Source: Paratinospora sagittata (taxonomy: Eukaryota > Streptophyta > Magnoliopsida > Ranunculales > Menispermaceae). Taken from it: a stretch of 64,000 nucleotides of DNA. Below, one piece after another: positions 1-10,866 of this stretch. Position numbers and translations under genes: made by a program. The stretch is from assembly GCA_035771175.1 (NCBI GenBank), contig CM069595.1, forward strand, positions 1,448,056-1,512,055, read 5' to 3'. The notes beneath the pieces were generated by a model. It had not been told where the DNA came from. It saw only the letters and a program-made list of their open reading frames with translations, and did no database searches. Numbering within the stretch: the first letter of the stretch is position 1; each line of letters opens with the position of its first letter.

Positions 1-1202
1 TGGAGTCGCCGAAAGATAAATCATGGGACTTTCCATAATAGAGGGGGGGGCTCTTTTGGGGGGGAGCAGTCCCCCCAAAAAACAGGGACGGATTGTTTAA
101 AGAGAGATATCGTGAAGGGGGGTTTGAGGGAACTCCCCCATACTGGCGAGGGGGTTTGGGGGGTACTCCCCAAACAAGGCAGCTTCACCGCTAAGTCATT
201 CATCTGAGTTGGTGCATTTCATGGCCTTCATCTTTTACACACCAAACTATTTTAATTGGTTCCCTATCAATCTATATCTAACTAAGGCTACTCCTATCAT
301 TTCTTGAATATGTTTATTTCTTATTTCATCTTTTAACATTTTACTACATTCTATCTCAGCGTTTTCATTTTCATTACACTTAATTTATTAACATGTTATT
401 TCTTTATTCCCAATATTTTGTTTTATAAAGCATGGTTGACCTAATTGTGGTCTTATAAAGTTTTCCTTTTGACTGCAAAGAATAGTGAGACCATCCTAAA
501 AAATATCTTGTCATTTGACAAGTTACTAGTGAATGTCTTAAAGACAACATGTTGATTTTTAAAATAAACAAATCATTTTTGTCTTAATCTATAATCTATA
601 TATGTGTAAGAAAAGAAAGAGAAAATGGAGAAAAAATTGAAATAACATTTTTATATATTTTATAAATGTATTATAACAAAGTGCTTAAAATTTCTAATAA
701 TTATAATCCATACGACCTGCCTAGAGAACCGCCTAGGGAATTTGAAGTAGCAATGCATATTGATAGCCTAGTCAATGGCTTGGCGACACTGGTTTGATGT
801 GCAATAGTTTCATAAAACAATACTTGCTTTAGGAAAAAAATATAAAGCAAAACATGTAAAACACGTAACTAAATGGAAAATACCTAACTAGAAGTTCGCC
901 AATAAGACTAGAAAAGTGACTTCTGAACATCAATAGAACTTGAAGAAGAATAGTAAAATTTCTGTGAGAATTAGCTAATTAAGCAAAACACACGCATTAC
1001 CACACTATACCATCAAAGCATTCTTTCCGTACTGTTAGTGTGAGACTCAATGTCATGCAAGTCTATATCATCGGCAGTACAAAGTCATAAATCAAATGGA
1101 TATAAATTAACCAGAGCATCTGGAGCAGCGAAAACCAGAGGAAAAAGGAAATCAATAATTCACATAGATGCAGTAGGAGAATGATGTTGAACATAGAATC
1201 AC
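1..1202. other. Probable intron 1 of the unknown plant gene; no exon recognised
   Basis: This AT-rich stretch lies downstream (minus strand) of the donor at 1201-1202. I see no second coding exon, so the intron probably runs past the left edge. Positions 44-176 hold alternating G-runs and C-runs, including runs of seven or eight G, which look like part of a dispersed repeat rather than coding sequence. The open frame across 21-203 is low-complexity proline/serine-rich and unconvincing. Confidence 0.4.
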
Positions 1203-1770
1203 CTTCATCGGCATCATAGAACTCGCTCTGATTGGACAATGGTGGGTGCCTTCCAGCGGCTTGTCGCAAATCGTCTGCATCGCTGTAGCTGGATACACTC
1301 ACTGAGTCACGCGAATCAAAGAAATTATGGTAAGTCCCGCTCCTTTCCGTGGACCGATCCTCCTTAGTGTCGATAATCTCTATATCAAAAAGGGCAGCAT
1401 CATGAGTTTCCTTTGTTTCCGATTCACCTACGGATGGGTCGTCCCCAGTTTGTCTAACCAGAGAGAGAGAGTCCGTCACCCCGTCGGAGACAGATTTTTG
1501 CTGGATTTCTAATCCGTGGACGAAGTTGTGAGCTTCTGGAAGCCGGAAGTTGCGACGTTTACGATTGAAGACGTAAGGAGAGGGTGAGACGGAAGAGGTA
1601 TAAGAGTCAGGAGGAAGAGGAGCAGGGTCGGGAATGGTGTAAAGAGCAGGGGAAATGTAAACGTGTGCGTTGGGGAGGCGCCTCTTGGAAAGGGAAGCGC
1701 TGCTATGTGTGTCCAAACAATCTCCTGCCTCCAACAATCTCCCAAGAGCTAGCGCGGACGAGGTAGGCAT
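1203..1770 (-). CDS. First coding exon of a plant-specific protein of unknown function
   Basis: The exon encodes about 189 residues starting MPTSSALALGRLLEAGDCLD. The visible features are a basic patch (SKRRLPNAHVYISPALYTIP), a proline/serine-rich stretch, an acidic serine-rich middle, and the end SEFYDADEG, where a donor (AAG|GTGATT, minus strand) follows. Beyond 1203 the open frame continues only as a hydrophobic read-through that I take to be intron. The ATG at 1770 is the first in frame. I recall similar N-termini in uncharacterised plant proteins that continue into a coiled-coil part, but I cannot name the family with certainty. The rest of the gene lies outside the window to the left. 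A TATA-like run at 1790-1800 sits too near the ATG to be a confident promoter. Confidence 0.6.
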
Positions 1771-2565
1771 GACGATTGAAGGTGAAAGCTCTATATATTT
1801 TCTTCTTCACTTCGTTGCCTCCCTTCCTGGACTTGTAAGAGAAAGCTACCGCCTCCGCTTCCATGTTCCATCTAGGAAGAAGGAGGTAGGAACAATAGGT
1901 GGCATGGCATTGAATTTGAATCCACGGCTCCTCAGCTCCCCCTCCTCTTCTTGCCCTCTCTGTTTTCCCTTCCCATAACTTTGGGTCTTCTTTGATAAAA
2001 TAAGAAAGAAAAGAGGACTTACCGTAGTGTTCAACGCTTCGACATGTTGACGAGCGAAACACAAGGGCAATCTGGCGTGTCTATTGTCTTGGAGGTAAAG
2101 TAATCGAATGACCTATGTTTGTTGGCGTGTTTCTCAAGACATTTGTATTTCTTCATCACGCCAAGCCAACCCTAGCTAAAGAGGAGCAGTGCGACCAGCC
2201 TTACTTGACGAGAGACATCGCGACTCTCTCATCCTTTCCAACGTATGAAACGGCTTTTCTGGCTTCTGTAGTTGGTGCCGTCATTCAAAGTTCATACCGG
2301 TTCTTCCTGTCGTCACTTTCTTATCGCAACGCTCCTATTTACTCTTTACACTGAATGCCCGAAGACTGGTAGCCGAATGAATCGTGTTCTAAGAATTTAT
2401 TTTTTTTCCTTCGTTTAAGTTTTTTTTTTTTTGAAATTTTTTTAGATATATCCCATTAAACCACCGTCCTCACCCACTTCTAATTTTATTTCACGTCAAA
2501 TTTTAATATTATCTTTACTTAGGGGGTGTAAACAAACTTCGATCCGGTCATTATGGGTCAAGTTA
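1771..2565. other. 5' flank of the unknown gene; no gene seen
   Basis: This is upstream flank of the minus-strand exon. The open frames on both strands here are short and overlap one another without recognisable domains. From about 2400 the sequence becomes T-rich and repetitive. A GGGGGTGTAAAC run near 2522 resembles the end of a hAT-type repeat, but I find no partner end. Confidence 0.35.
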
Positions 2566-2640
2566 GGGGCCTCTAATTTTAGTAGGCCCCAATACCTTAG
2601 AAGTTTGAAAGATTTTGGGGCCTACTAAAATAAAAGGCCC
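2566..2640. repeat. Inverted repeat built on GGGGCCTACTAAAA
   Basis: TTTTAGTAGGCCCC at 2577-2590 and its exact complement at 2617-2630 form a perfect 14-bp inverted repeat with a 26-nt loop. GGGGCC at 2566 and GGCCC at 2636 add outer partial copies. The same motif reappears in inverted form at 7834-7882. The copies lie on opposite sides of the LTR cluster at 2739-7551. Confidence 0.6.
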
Positions 2641-2738
2641 TGAAAAGCACTATTCTTTTTTTTTTTTTGCATACTTATATGCAAATGTAAATAAATATTT
2701 TATATTAATTTGTGCATTTCACACGTGCAAAAAAGGCA

Positions 2739-3381
2739 TGACGCGGCCCTTCTTCGGGTAACATCACGACAGCACAGTATTCCAGTATATAACAGATATA
2801 ATTGAACCAAAATTTAAAACTATCAACCATAATTCAAATCCATTCTGAACAAATACCACAAGGTTCAATATATCAAAATATTCATCTGAACTCAAACAAG
2901 AGTCCATCATCCAAAGTAAGTCATATGCATGCTCTAACCACAACCATTTATGTGATAAGTATATATTAGATGTGTTAGTTTATACATGCAAGTTCAAAGA
3001 ACAAAAACTTTCAAAATATCAAAATGAAATCTTGTTTCCGTTTCCTGACACATACATCCAAGAAGTGGAAGGCTACGCACAATGACCTAAGCCTTGCCCT
3101 TCCCTTTTAGTTCTTTACCTGTGAAAATAAGAAAAAAGGGGGTGAGCTCAACTAGCCCAATGAGTAAATTACTAAATTCTCACAATATATTTCCATATAT
3201 GCATTTATAAAAATATGTATGCCTTTGAATACACATTTATGAATTCCAATGCACAATTTAATATATCATACATGAAATGAGCTATATCATGATCAAGTAA
3301 AATCATACATGAGTTTCATTTAAAACATACATCCACCATTTTCTGAACCCTCTGAGATAAATCTACCTATATTTCCCCTAC
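2739..3381 (-). mobile_element. Solo LTR, 3' part (minus strand), split by a nested gypsy element
   Basis: The left edge, read on the minus strand, ends in ...CGTCA and resembles the 3' ends of the other gypsy-type LTRs in this window. The piece contains the shared LTR hairpin (3144-3158), a 3' splice-like site and a KGKGKA-like stretch. It continues at 6683-7551, where the other edge reads TGTAACGACT on the minus strand. The right boundary of this piece (about 3381) is approximate. No target duplication is visible around the outer edges. Confidence 0.5.
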
Positions 3382-3398
3382 CTGCACATCATAAGGCA

Positions 3399-4061
3399 TT
3401 GACGAGGACAAACTTGTTCACTCGCCCAAACCATTGTACTATTTCATTCTTCATGGGAAATTCCATACCAAGGAACACCACCAAGGTATCACAGTTATTG
3501 GGGCTAAAAGTTGTTTTAGATCACACGGAACAAATCAAGCAAATTAGACAAAGATTGAAAGCTGCCCAAGATCGAAAAAAGAGTTATTTTGATAACCAAC
3601 ATAGACCTTTAGAATTTGTAGTGGGTGACCTAGTACTGCTTAAGGTCTCGCAACGAAAAGGTCAAATGCGGTTTAGGGTGAAAGGAAAATTATCTCCTCT
3701 TTTTATTGGACCGTTTAAGGTCTTAGAGAGGATTGGTCCGTTAGCGTACATGATTGTTTTGCCTCCTCAATTAGTCGGTGCTCATAACGTGTTTCATGTT
3801 TCTATGCTGAGGAAGTATCACACAGACCCGACTAAGTATCCAGACTCGACACACATTCTAAATGTAACACAGTTACAAGTTGGGGAGGATGTTACATATG
3901 TAGAGAAGCTCATTCAGATTCTTGACAGGAAGATTCAAAAGCTGAGAAATAAAGAAATTCTTTTGGTCATAGTCAAATGGCAATTTCATGATAATGAGGA
4001 GCAAATCAGGGAACGCGATAACCAAATGAATGAGACATTTCCTGATTTTTTTACCACTTGA
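3399..4061 (+). pseudogene. Gypsy integrase C-terminus with chromodomain-like tail (remnant)
   Basis: The open frame encodes the end of a Ty3/gypsy pol polyprotein. The diagnostic parts are RQRLKAAQDRKKSYFDNQHR, then VGDLVLLKVSQRKG, then GPFKVLERIGPLAYMIVLPP, then HNVFHVSMLRKY. These are the GPY/F module and hinge that follow the integrase core, and a degenerate chromodomain-like tail comes after them. The first 40 or so residues look scrambled. The catalytic integrase core, RT and protease are absent, so it is a fragment. The stop at 4059-4061 is followed by the polypurine tract and the LTR, as expected. Confidence 0.75.
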
Positions 4062-4119
4062 GGTACGTTTCTCCTTATCTGTTAAATTTCGAGGGTGAAA
4101 TTCTTTAAGTTGGGGAGAT

Positions 4120-6682
4120 TGTAACACCCCGTAGTTTAAATTAAATGCACACGTTGAATTATGCGTATATCGAGATGTATAATATGCGTATAATACGTAG
4201 GGATACGTGTATGCAAGTATATGTGGTTGTATTTCTATAAATTTCAATTAGTTTATCAAGATCAAAACAATATGTGTTTAAGTAGATACATATATATATA
4301 TATATATATATAACTTAAGCATGGGGAGTTATTTTATTAAGTTGCATGAGGGGAGCATGGGAGCTTTAAAAAAATATATATCTCTCTCATTTTCATCGCT
4401 CTTAAATAGAAGAGAAAGAGAAAAAGAAGAACGAAGAGAAGGAAAGAGGAGAGAAAGGGGAAACGCCGGATTTGCACCAAATCGGGATCCGCGGTAAGTG
4501 ATTTTCACTTTAGTTCTTCGTGAAATTGATATTTAAGCTAGATGTAACAATTCTCTTGGAGTAATTTTTGTTATGGGAGCCGTTTTACTGTGTTTTCGAA
4601 ATTGGAATTTTGACTCGACTTGCATGAAAATTTGTTCGAAAGGTTGAAAAATACTTTCTAGACCATAGAAGCCCCGAATATGTGGTTAGATTTTATTTAT
4701 TTGTTCATCTACAATTTTTATAGCTGTTGGAAGTTAGATTTGACATTGGAGACCTTTTGAACCCTAGTAAAACCCGATGAAACTCCAGTTTGAGACTGTA
4801 AAAAGATAAATCTATCAATTTCGGACATTTTGGATGTTAAGATCATGATTTTTGGATATGATTTGATATTCTTAGTAACTAAATATATGATTTTGGTGAG
4901 TAAAATTGACTTTGGATACCTCCGTGAACATGTAAAACCTCAGTGAAATACCTGTTGAAGGTGGTAGAATGATAGTATGATTGATTTTACACATGTCGAT
5001 GTTGACAGAATAATTTTAGGAATGTTCTATATTTTTAATAAAATTGATATATGTTTCAAATAGAAAAATAAAATTAAGAATTAGTGGAAATATGATTTGG
5101 AAATCTATTTTCACTGTTTCTTCTTGTGGAAACATCTAGATTGACCGTAGAAACAGTATATTAGCATCTCCAACTGCTTATGAGTCTTAAATTGAGTTGG
5201 AATTTAAATTCATGGAATGTGTATAATATTTTTCAGGTTGCTAAATTAAGAATTAGTGATGAATGAGCAAGACTTGGATCAAATGAAATGTATTTGAATG
5301 AATAATACAAGTAAGTATAGTTAAGTGAAATAGATTTGAAATATACATGAATTGCAAATATTTATTGGTGTTTTAGTGAGATTGAATGATGTTTAGTAGT
5401 TTATAATGATTAAGTGTCGCTTGAATTTCATATTTACATAGGAATTGAAAATTGAATGTGTTGGTGAATAATCTTGAGGGAATATTGATGTTGGAAAGGT
5501 TGATGGTGCAATGAATTTGGTGATGGTCATGGTTTCGTTGTCCTGAATATTACTGGGTCCATTGACGTAAAAATAACATTTAATCACTGTGAGTATATTT
5601 CTTGATTTTAGTTCTTGTATGACATTGTATTTATATGAACTGTGTAAATATAAGCATGTTATGTATATATCTACTACTGCATTGTGTTTTAACTTGCAAT
5701 CATGAATGGTTTTGGTATTGGAGCTTGCGAAACTTGCAAAGGCAAGTTGAACATGATATCATTTCATTAGGAATTAGTTACGGATGAGTGTTATGCGTAA
5801 CCTTATTGTCAGTAGGACCGTCCTAACAAGGATTTTAGATCCTTGAAATGATTGTGACTTAGGTAATGAGAGGTTTTGGCTACCTTGTAACGACCATACA
5901 AGGGGGTTAGACCCGCTCTATTACCTAGAAGGAGGGAGATTGTGGATTTCGATGAAAACTCTGCATTGTTTTATTGCACAAGCATAAACTTTATACTGCT
6001 GGCATATCTTTGTTGAATAATGCATGTGTGTTTAATAAATGTTTTGAATGACTTTAAATGTCATGTTTCCCTAAATGCATATAATTGTCATGTCAAGTTA
6101 TATATTCACTGAGCTTGTTGTTTGCTCACTCTATTTCCTCCAACATTTTAGGTAAAGAATCAAAAGGGAAAGGAAAAGCTAGAGAGTGATTGGCACATAA
6201 CCAGGATTTCGCCTTTGTTGATGTATGTGCGGAGGAAATGGGTTATACTTCTTTATTTTGATATGTATGATTATCACATTACTATGTATATAATATCACA
6301 TAGATGAGTTGAGTAGTAATGTAGCTTATGGTTTGATAATGTGACTATGATGAATTAGAATGATGTATGGGATGGACAACATATTAGTATGATGCTTAAA
6401 TGGTGGGTGAAATGGTTTGATCAATGAATGAATGGAATGAGTAGATGAATGGATGAATATTGGGGATGATTATATGTATATATATATTTGATTTGATTTG
6501 TGATATATCAGGGAAAATGTGAGATGTCCAAATTTATGGGGACATGCTGTCAAATTTTTTTGAAAATTGGGTGAAATTCTGTTGAGGCTGACATTGTATT
6601 GTATACTGTATACAGGGTATGTACAGTGTATAGTACCCTATGTCGGGGCATGACGTCAGCTTACGTCAGGGGCGTCGTGACA
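4120..6682 (+). repeat. Gypsy 3' LTR (TGTAACACCC...GTCGTGACA)
   Basis: It starts TGTAACACCCCGTAG straight after the polypurine tract and ends GTGACA, about 2563 bp. A TA microsatellite lies near 4290-4314. A hairpin (6111-6127), pyrimidine-rich run and TTTTAG|GTAAAG with a KGKGKA-like reading follow near 6111-6185. A shorter relative of this LTR in opposite orientation lies at 10992-11914, and the first 80 bases and last 60 bases align. Confidence 0.7.
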
Positions 6683-7551
6683 TAGAAAGCCCTAAGTCCA
6701 TGTTCTAGGGTTTAGGTCAAATACATGGTCTCACAAGCAAGCCTTAGTAAAAAACATAGCAAATGTCTCTAACTTGTTTAAAGATATCATAGAAACCCAA
6801 TAGAAACACATGCATTCCCTTATTTTAGGGTTTTCATAGAAACCCTAACTTCATGTCTCAAGAAAAGTGGACTTTAAAAGGCTTGGAAAACACCAAATGG
6901 GTGTGGTTCAAGGTTTAGGAAGCTCATTCAGACCCCTTCTAAGCCATTTCAATGACATGCATGCCAAACCCTAGCTGGGTTTTCCCAGTGATTCATACAA
7001 AATTAATACCATTCAAAAGCTAATAGTCACATTGACGGAGGATTCCATGGAAAAAGAATGGGGAACTCACTTGGTTGGAAATCTCTTTAAAACCCCAAGT
7101 TTCCTCTTCCTCCTCTTCTCCCTTCTTTTTCTCTTGGTTTAAGCTCAAAATGGTCCAAAATGGGTGAAAAATGGCTTATATTCACGTGTTGGGCCCACAC
7201 ATGGCCAACACTTAAAATTTTAGAAAAACAGCGCGCTCCATGTTTTGGCCTATTTCATGGAGCGCGCTCTTTCGTGGAGCAAGTTTCATACTTCATCTTC
7301 GTGTTTCTCTCTCAATACACACCGAAAATTCGCGTATAATAGGTCGATTTCTATGTAAAAATGAGTTCATTCATTTTTAATATTCCCAAGTCTATTTGAG
7401 ACATCCCTCATAAAGTTATAACCAAATCAACATAAAATCACACCGTATATGAACAAAATACGAGTATAATACACATCAAATACATACACAAGCATCTAAA
7501 GTTGGGCATTCTACGTCACCATGACGTCATATGTGAATATGAGTCGTTACA
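6683..7551 (-). mobile_element. Solo LTR, 5' part (minus strand), continuation of 2739-3381
   Basis: Read on the minus strand it begins TGTAACGACTCATATTC at 7551, the canonical start of this LTR class. It runs to the nested element's edge at 6682/6683. It supplies the LTR start that 2739-3381 lacks. No coding sequence was seen. Confidence 0.5.
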
Positions 7552-7833
7552 ATATATGTATATAAAACTGGACAACCACGACAGGTTAGTGAAAAAGTGA
7601 CCCGATCAACTTGACTTTTGTCCTAAACCTGACCTAAAATAGTCGGGTTTGGTCAGTTAGGGTGGTTTAGTGGGATATATTAAGAATCTTCAAATAAATA
7701 AATAAAAGAAAAAATTCTTATTTATATTCGTCAATTCATGATTCCATAAAAAGCTTATAGCTACATAGCCGAATGATGAGCATGAATGATTATTATATTT
7801 TTAAATTACGAATTTTACCTATGAATATTTTTT

Positions 7834-7917
7834 GGGGCCTACTAAAAAAACCCCTTAAAGTAATATTTTTTTAGTAGGCCCCAAACCTTAAGAAGTTGTT
7901 GGAAGGTTTTGGGCCTC
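7834..7917. repeat. Second GGGGCCTACTAAA inverted repeat
   Basis: GGGGCCTACTAAAAAA at 7834-7849 pairs with TTTTTTAGTAGGCCCC at 7867-7882 (16 bp, 17-nt loop). A GGGCCTC element follows at 7911. The following spacer (ACCTTAAGAAGTT...) resembles the loop of the copy at 2566-2640, so the two are the same family. Confidence 0.6.
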
Positions 7918-7975
7918 TTATAAATTTTACGTCAAGACCTTATTTTAGTAGTGAGATATCATTCTTTTCAGTCTG

Positions 7976-8195
7976 AAAGTCCATAGAAAACACCACATAA
8001 CTAAAAATATCTTAAAGTTCAAAATGAAGGAAGAAAAATCCAAAAAAAGAGGTTTGACCTGTAACTGGCAAGGTCGGACCAAACACTATGTGTTCAACCC
8101 TATCTAGTCAAATCGAAACACTTTGTTCAGCCCTATATGGTCGAACCGAACACTTTGGTTCGGCCACGCATGGTGAAACCAAAGAACAATTTTTT
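7976..8195. repeat. Dispersed direct repeat, copy 1
   Basis: It opens with AAGTCCATAGAAAACACCAC and continues through repeated GGTTCGGCC/GGTCGAACC-type motifs. A diverged direct copy lies at 10284-10505. No open frame spans it, and its class is unknown. Confidence 0.6.
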
Positions 8196-8401
8196 GGAAA
8201 AAAAAATTGAATAACCAATATTTTAAACCAAAAACTCACTTTACTTTGATATGCATTGTCACCCAAATTTTAATATTTTGCCATAATGCTTCCAAAATAT
8301 GATGACAATTGAAGTTTTTGAATGTCTTAACCTTGATTTCGGTGGCAATGGTGGTAGGTAAGGTTAGTAAATGATTTAGAGAGAAATAAAAAAATATCTT
8401 A

Positions 8402-10126
8402 AGTAGTGTTTGATAACTCTATTTTTTGTAGCTCTAAAAAAATTAGCTATATTTTTATAAGAGCTTATTTTAAAAATGTAGTTTGGTAACTAAAAATACT
8501 CCAATCTCCCCTTTTAGTTTTTATTTTAGAAATAAAATGTTTACTATTTGAAATCTCAACTTCTTTCTATATAAAAAAGTTAGATTTATTTTTTCAAAAT
8601 TTATTTATTTTATTAGTGTGCTATTTAATATAAGATTAATAATTAATTCAACTCAAAATAATTATTTATCGTATAATAATTATATTAAATATTGATTAGG
8701 ATTATAATAATATATTTTGAATTACTAAAAAACTCATTTATTTATGACGTAATTTTTATTTAAATATACTTAAATTTTAACTTGTTTATTTATTATGTTA
8801 TAATTTTTATTTATTTGTTATATCATAATTTTTCATGCGTTTTTTTTTTGCAATCATTTATTTTAATTTTTATATATCAATATTTTATTTAAATATATTG
8901 GTACAAGATTTGACCAACATCAGTAGATGATGAGATAGAGGAGATATACTAAGTTGGAACCCACATAGATGACGATTAGATTGCCCGAGACTTCTGACCT
9001 GAGAGGGGAAGGAAGGAGAAAAATAGGTTATCGTAAGGAATACCGATGTGGTGTCGACCAAAGACCCTCCGATGCCTAAGTCAATTCACATCTCCGTAGA
9101 GTTAATAGTATTGAATTGAGTAGAAAATAACGTACCTTCCCCCTTAGAGGTAATGGGTTTTTATAGAGAGTGGAGTCATTGGCCATAATAGTCATGTTGT
9201 AGTTGAATTAAGAGAGCCTGGAGGCTTCCTAGCCGGATTAGAAGGACTTAATAGCCTCATGGTTGAATTAAGACTAAGTAGCTTCCTAGTTGGATTGGGA
9301 GAGCTTTGTTGCCTTATCATAGTCGAATAAAGAGTAAATCATGAACTTGTCGTAGTAGATTCGCTTTATCCTTATTCAAACTCACACTCGGTCCTTATCC
9401 GTTAAGTAGTAGGAGAATTCACTAACTCGGTAGGCCGAGCTGATGGTCTATCGTTGCGTATGTCAGTGTCTGTTGACAATGGTTGATATACGGTCGGTAC
9501 TTTGGTACCTGCTCAAAGGTAAGAGTTGGTGTCTATGTCATTGCTGACAAATCGTCTGACTCTCGGACCGGTCGATATTAATAAGCATCTGGTCGATATG
9601 TACGTCTATCGACCTGACGTCATCATTGAGTGGCTAGTTTGACTGACAATGTGGCATCTAGCTCGGTACGCTGAGAAATGGGTCAAACAAAATATATTTT
9701 AATTTTTAAGATTTTTAATTATTTGAAATATTTTAAAATACTAGAAAATTATTATTTGTTTTCCTCTAAAAAAAATTAATTGTTATATATGCATAAGATG
9801 ACGTATTTGGTTAAATAAAAAAATATTTTCTGTTGATTATCACTTACAAATTATTCTATATTCGTGATTAATGCAAAATAGGTAGGTTATAAAGTATTTC
9901 TAATATAGGTAGGTCATCCTCTACTACAAACATAGGATAAACTTTTACAAGACAAAACAAAGTTTTTTTGTTTTTTATTTTAGAGGTTTAACCTATACCA
10001 TTCATAAACCTCTAAATAATTTAGATGTTGACAAATTATTATCAAACACTTTAATTTCATCTAACCTCTATTTCAATTAAAGTTTGGAGGAATTAGAGGT
10101 TAGAAGTAGAGTTATCAAGCACTACC
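8402..10126. mobile_element. TIR element, PIF/Harbinger-like (TTA target duplication), interrupted by an LTR
   Basis: The left end is AGTAGTGTTTGATAACTC after TTA (8399-8401). The right end is the complement of GGTAGTGCTTGATAACTC before TTA (10127-10129). A 3-bp TTA duplication with such ends fits PIF/Harbinger-type miniature elements. Removing the nested LTR leaves roughly 0.93 kb of AT-rich noncoding sequence. I see no transposase. A lone end of the same family is at 12895-12914. Confidence 0.6.
8899..9689 (+). mobile_element. Solo LTR-like insertion related to the LTR at 45852
   Basis: The block around 9030-9090 (ATCGTAAGGAATACCG..., CCAAAGACCCTCCGATGCC) aligns with 45985-46035, inside the 5' LTR of the truncated gypsy element near 46 kb. 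The edges used here are TGGTACAAG and GGTCAAACA. An 8-bp direct repeat AAATATAT flanks it (8891-8898 and 9690-9697). That is longer than the usual 5 bp, so the edges may be off by a few bases in this AT-rich context. Confidence 0.5.
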
Positions 10127-10283
10127 TTAGTGTAAAGTCATTTTGGTCAAGTTATAGAAGGACAATATAGGATTGTTTTTGGCTAGTGGGGTAAGAATAG
10201 TGGTCAGTGGGGTTAACTTGAAAGTTAACCAAATGACGGAAACAGGCGGAGAATGATCCCTCATAACTCAAATTTGGTTAGGA

Positions 10284-10505
10284 AGTCCATAGAAAACACA
10301 AAATAACTAAAAATATCTTAAAGTTCAAAATGAAGGAGGAAAAACAACAAAAAAGAGGTTTGGTCGGACAGAGTCGAACCTAACATTGTAGGTTTGCCCC
10401 TGTTTGGATCGAATCAAAACACTTTCTTCAGCCTTGTGTGGCCAAACCGATTCACTCGGTTCGGCCCTGTTTGACAGAACCAATTGCTAGAAACTCGCCA
10501 TGAAA
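10284..10505. repeat. Dispersed direct repeat, copy 2
   Basis: This is a diverged direct copy of 7976-8195, sharing AAGTCCATAGAAAACAC and ATCTTAAAGTTCAAAATGAA followed by CGGTTCGGCC-type motifs. The sequences beyond the two copies differ. Confidence 0.6.
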
Positions 10506-10866
10506 ATAGCGATAACGAGCTTCTAGTGACTTATTTTTTAAACAAAAAAACACACTGAAGACATGGAAAAGATCCGTAAAAACGAAAAATGGTATCAAAA
10601 TATGTATTTTCTTAGGGAATCAATAGATTGAACAATGCTCAAAATCTTTCCTAAGTTGAAAATGGTCCAAGAGGCATTCTCGTGACCTAATCGGCTTTAT
10701 GTGATAGTTGAAGAAGAAAAAGAAACATAGGAGGGGGTTAGGGTTTTGGGAAAAAGAAGACAATGGGAGAGTAAAATTAGCAAGTGGGTAAGGACAGTGG
10801 TTTAGTGGGGTATATTTAGAATTTTCCTTTTATTATCTGCTTATAAACAATATTGTTACATTTAAC

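Larger units (their letters stand above)
3382..6682 (+). mobile_element. 5'-truncated Ty3/gypsy element nested in an LTR
   Basis: This holds the end of a polyprotein (integrase C-terminal part), a polypurine tract (GTTGGGGAGAT, 4109-4119) and one long LTR. Gag, protease, RT and the 5' LTR are missing. The flanking pieces of an opposite-strand LTR (2739-3381 and 6683-7551) suggest it jumped into, or was recombined into, an older solo LTR. Confidence 0.6.
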
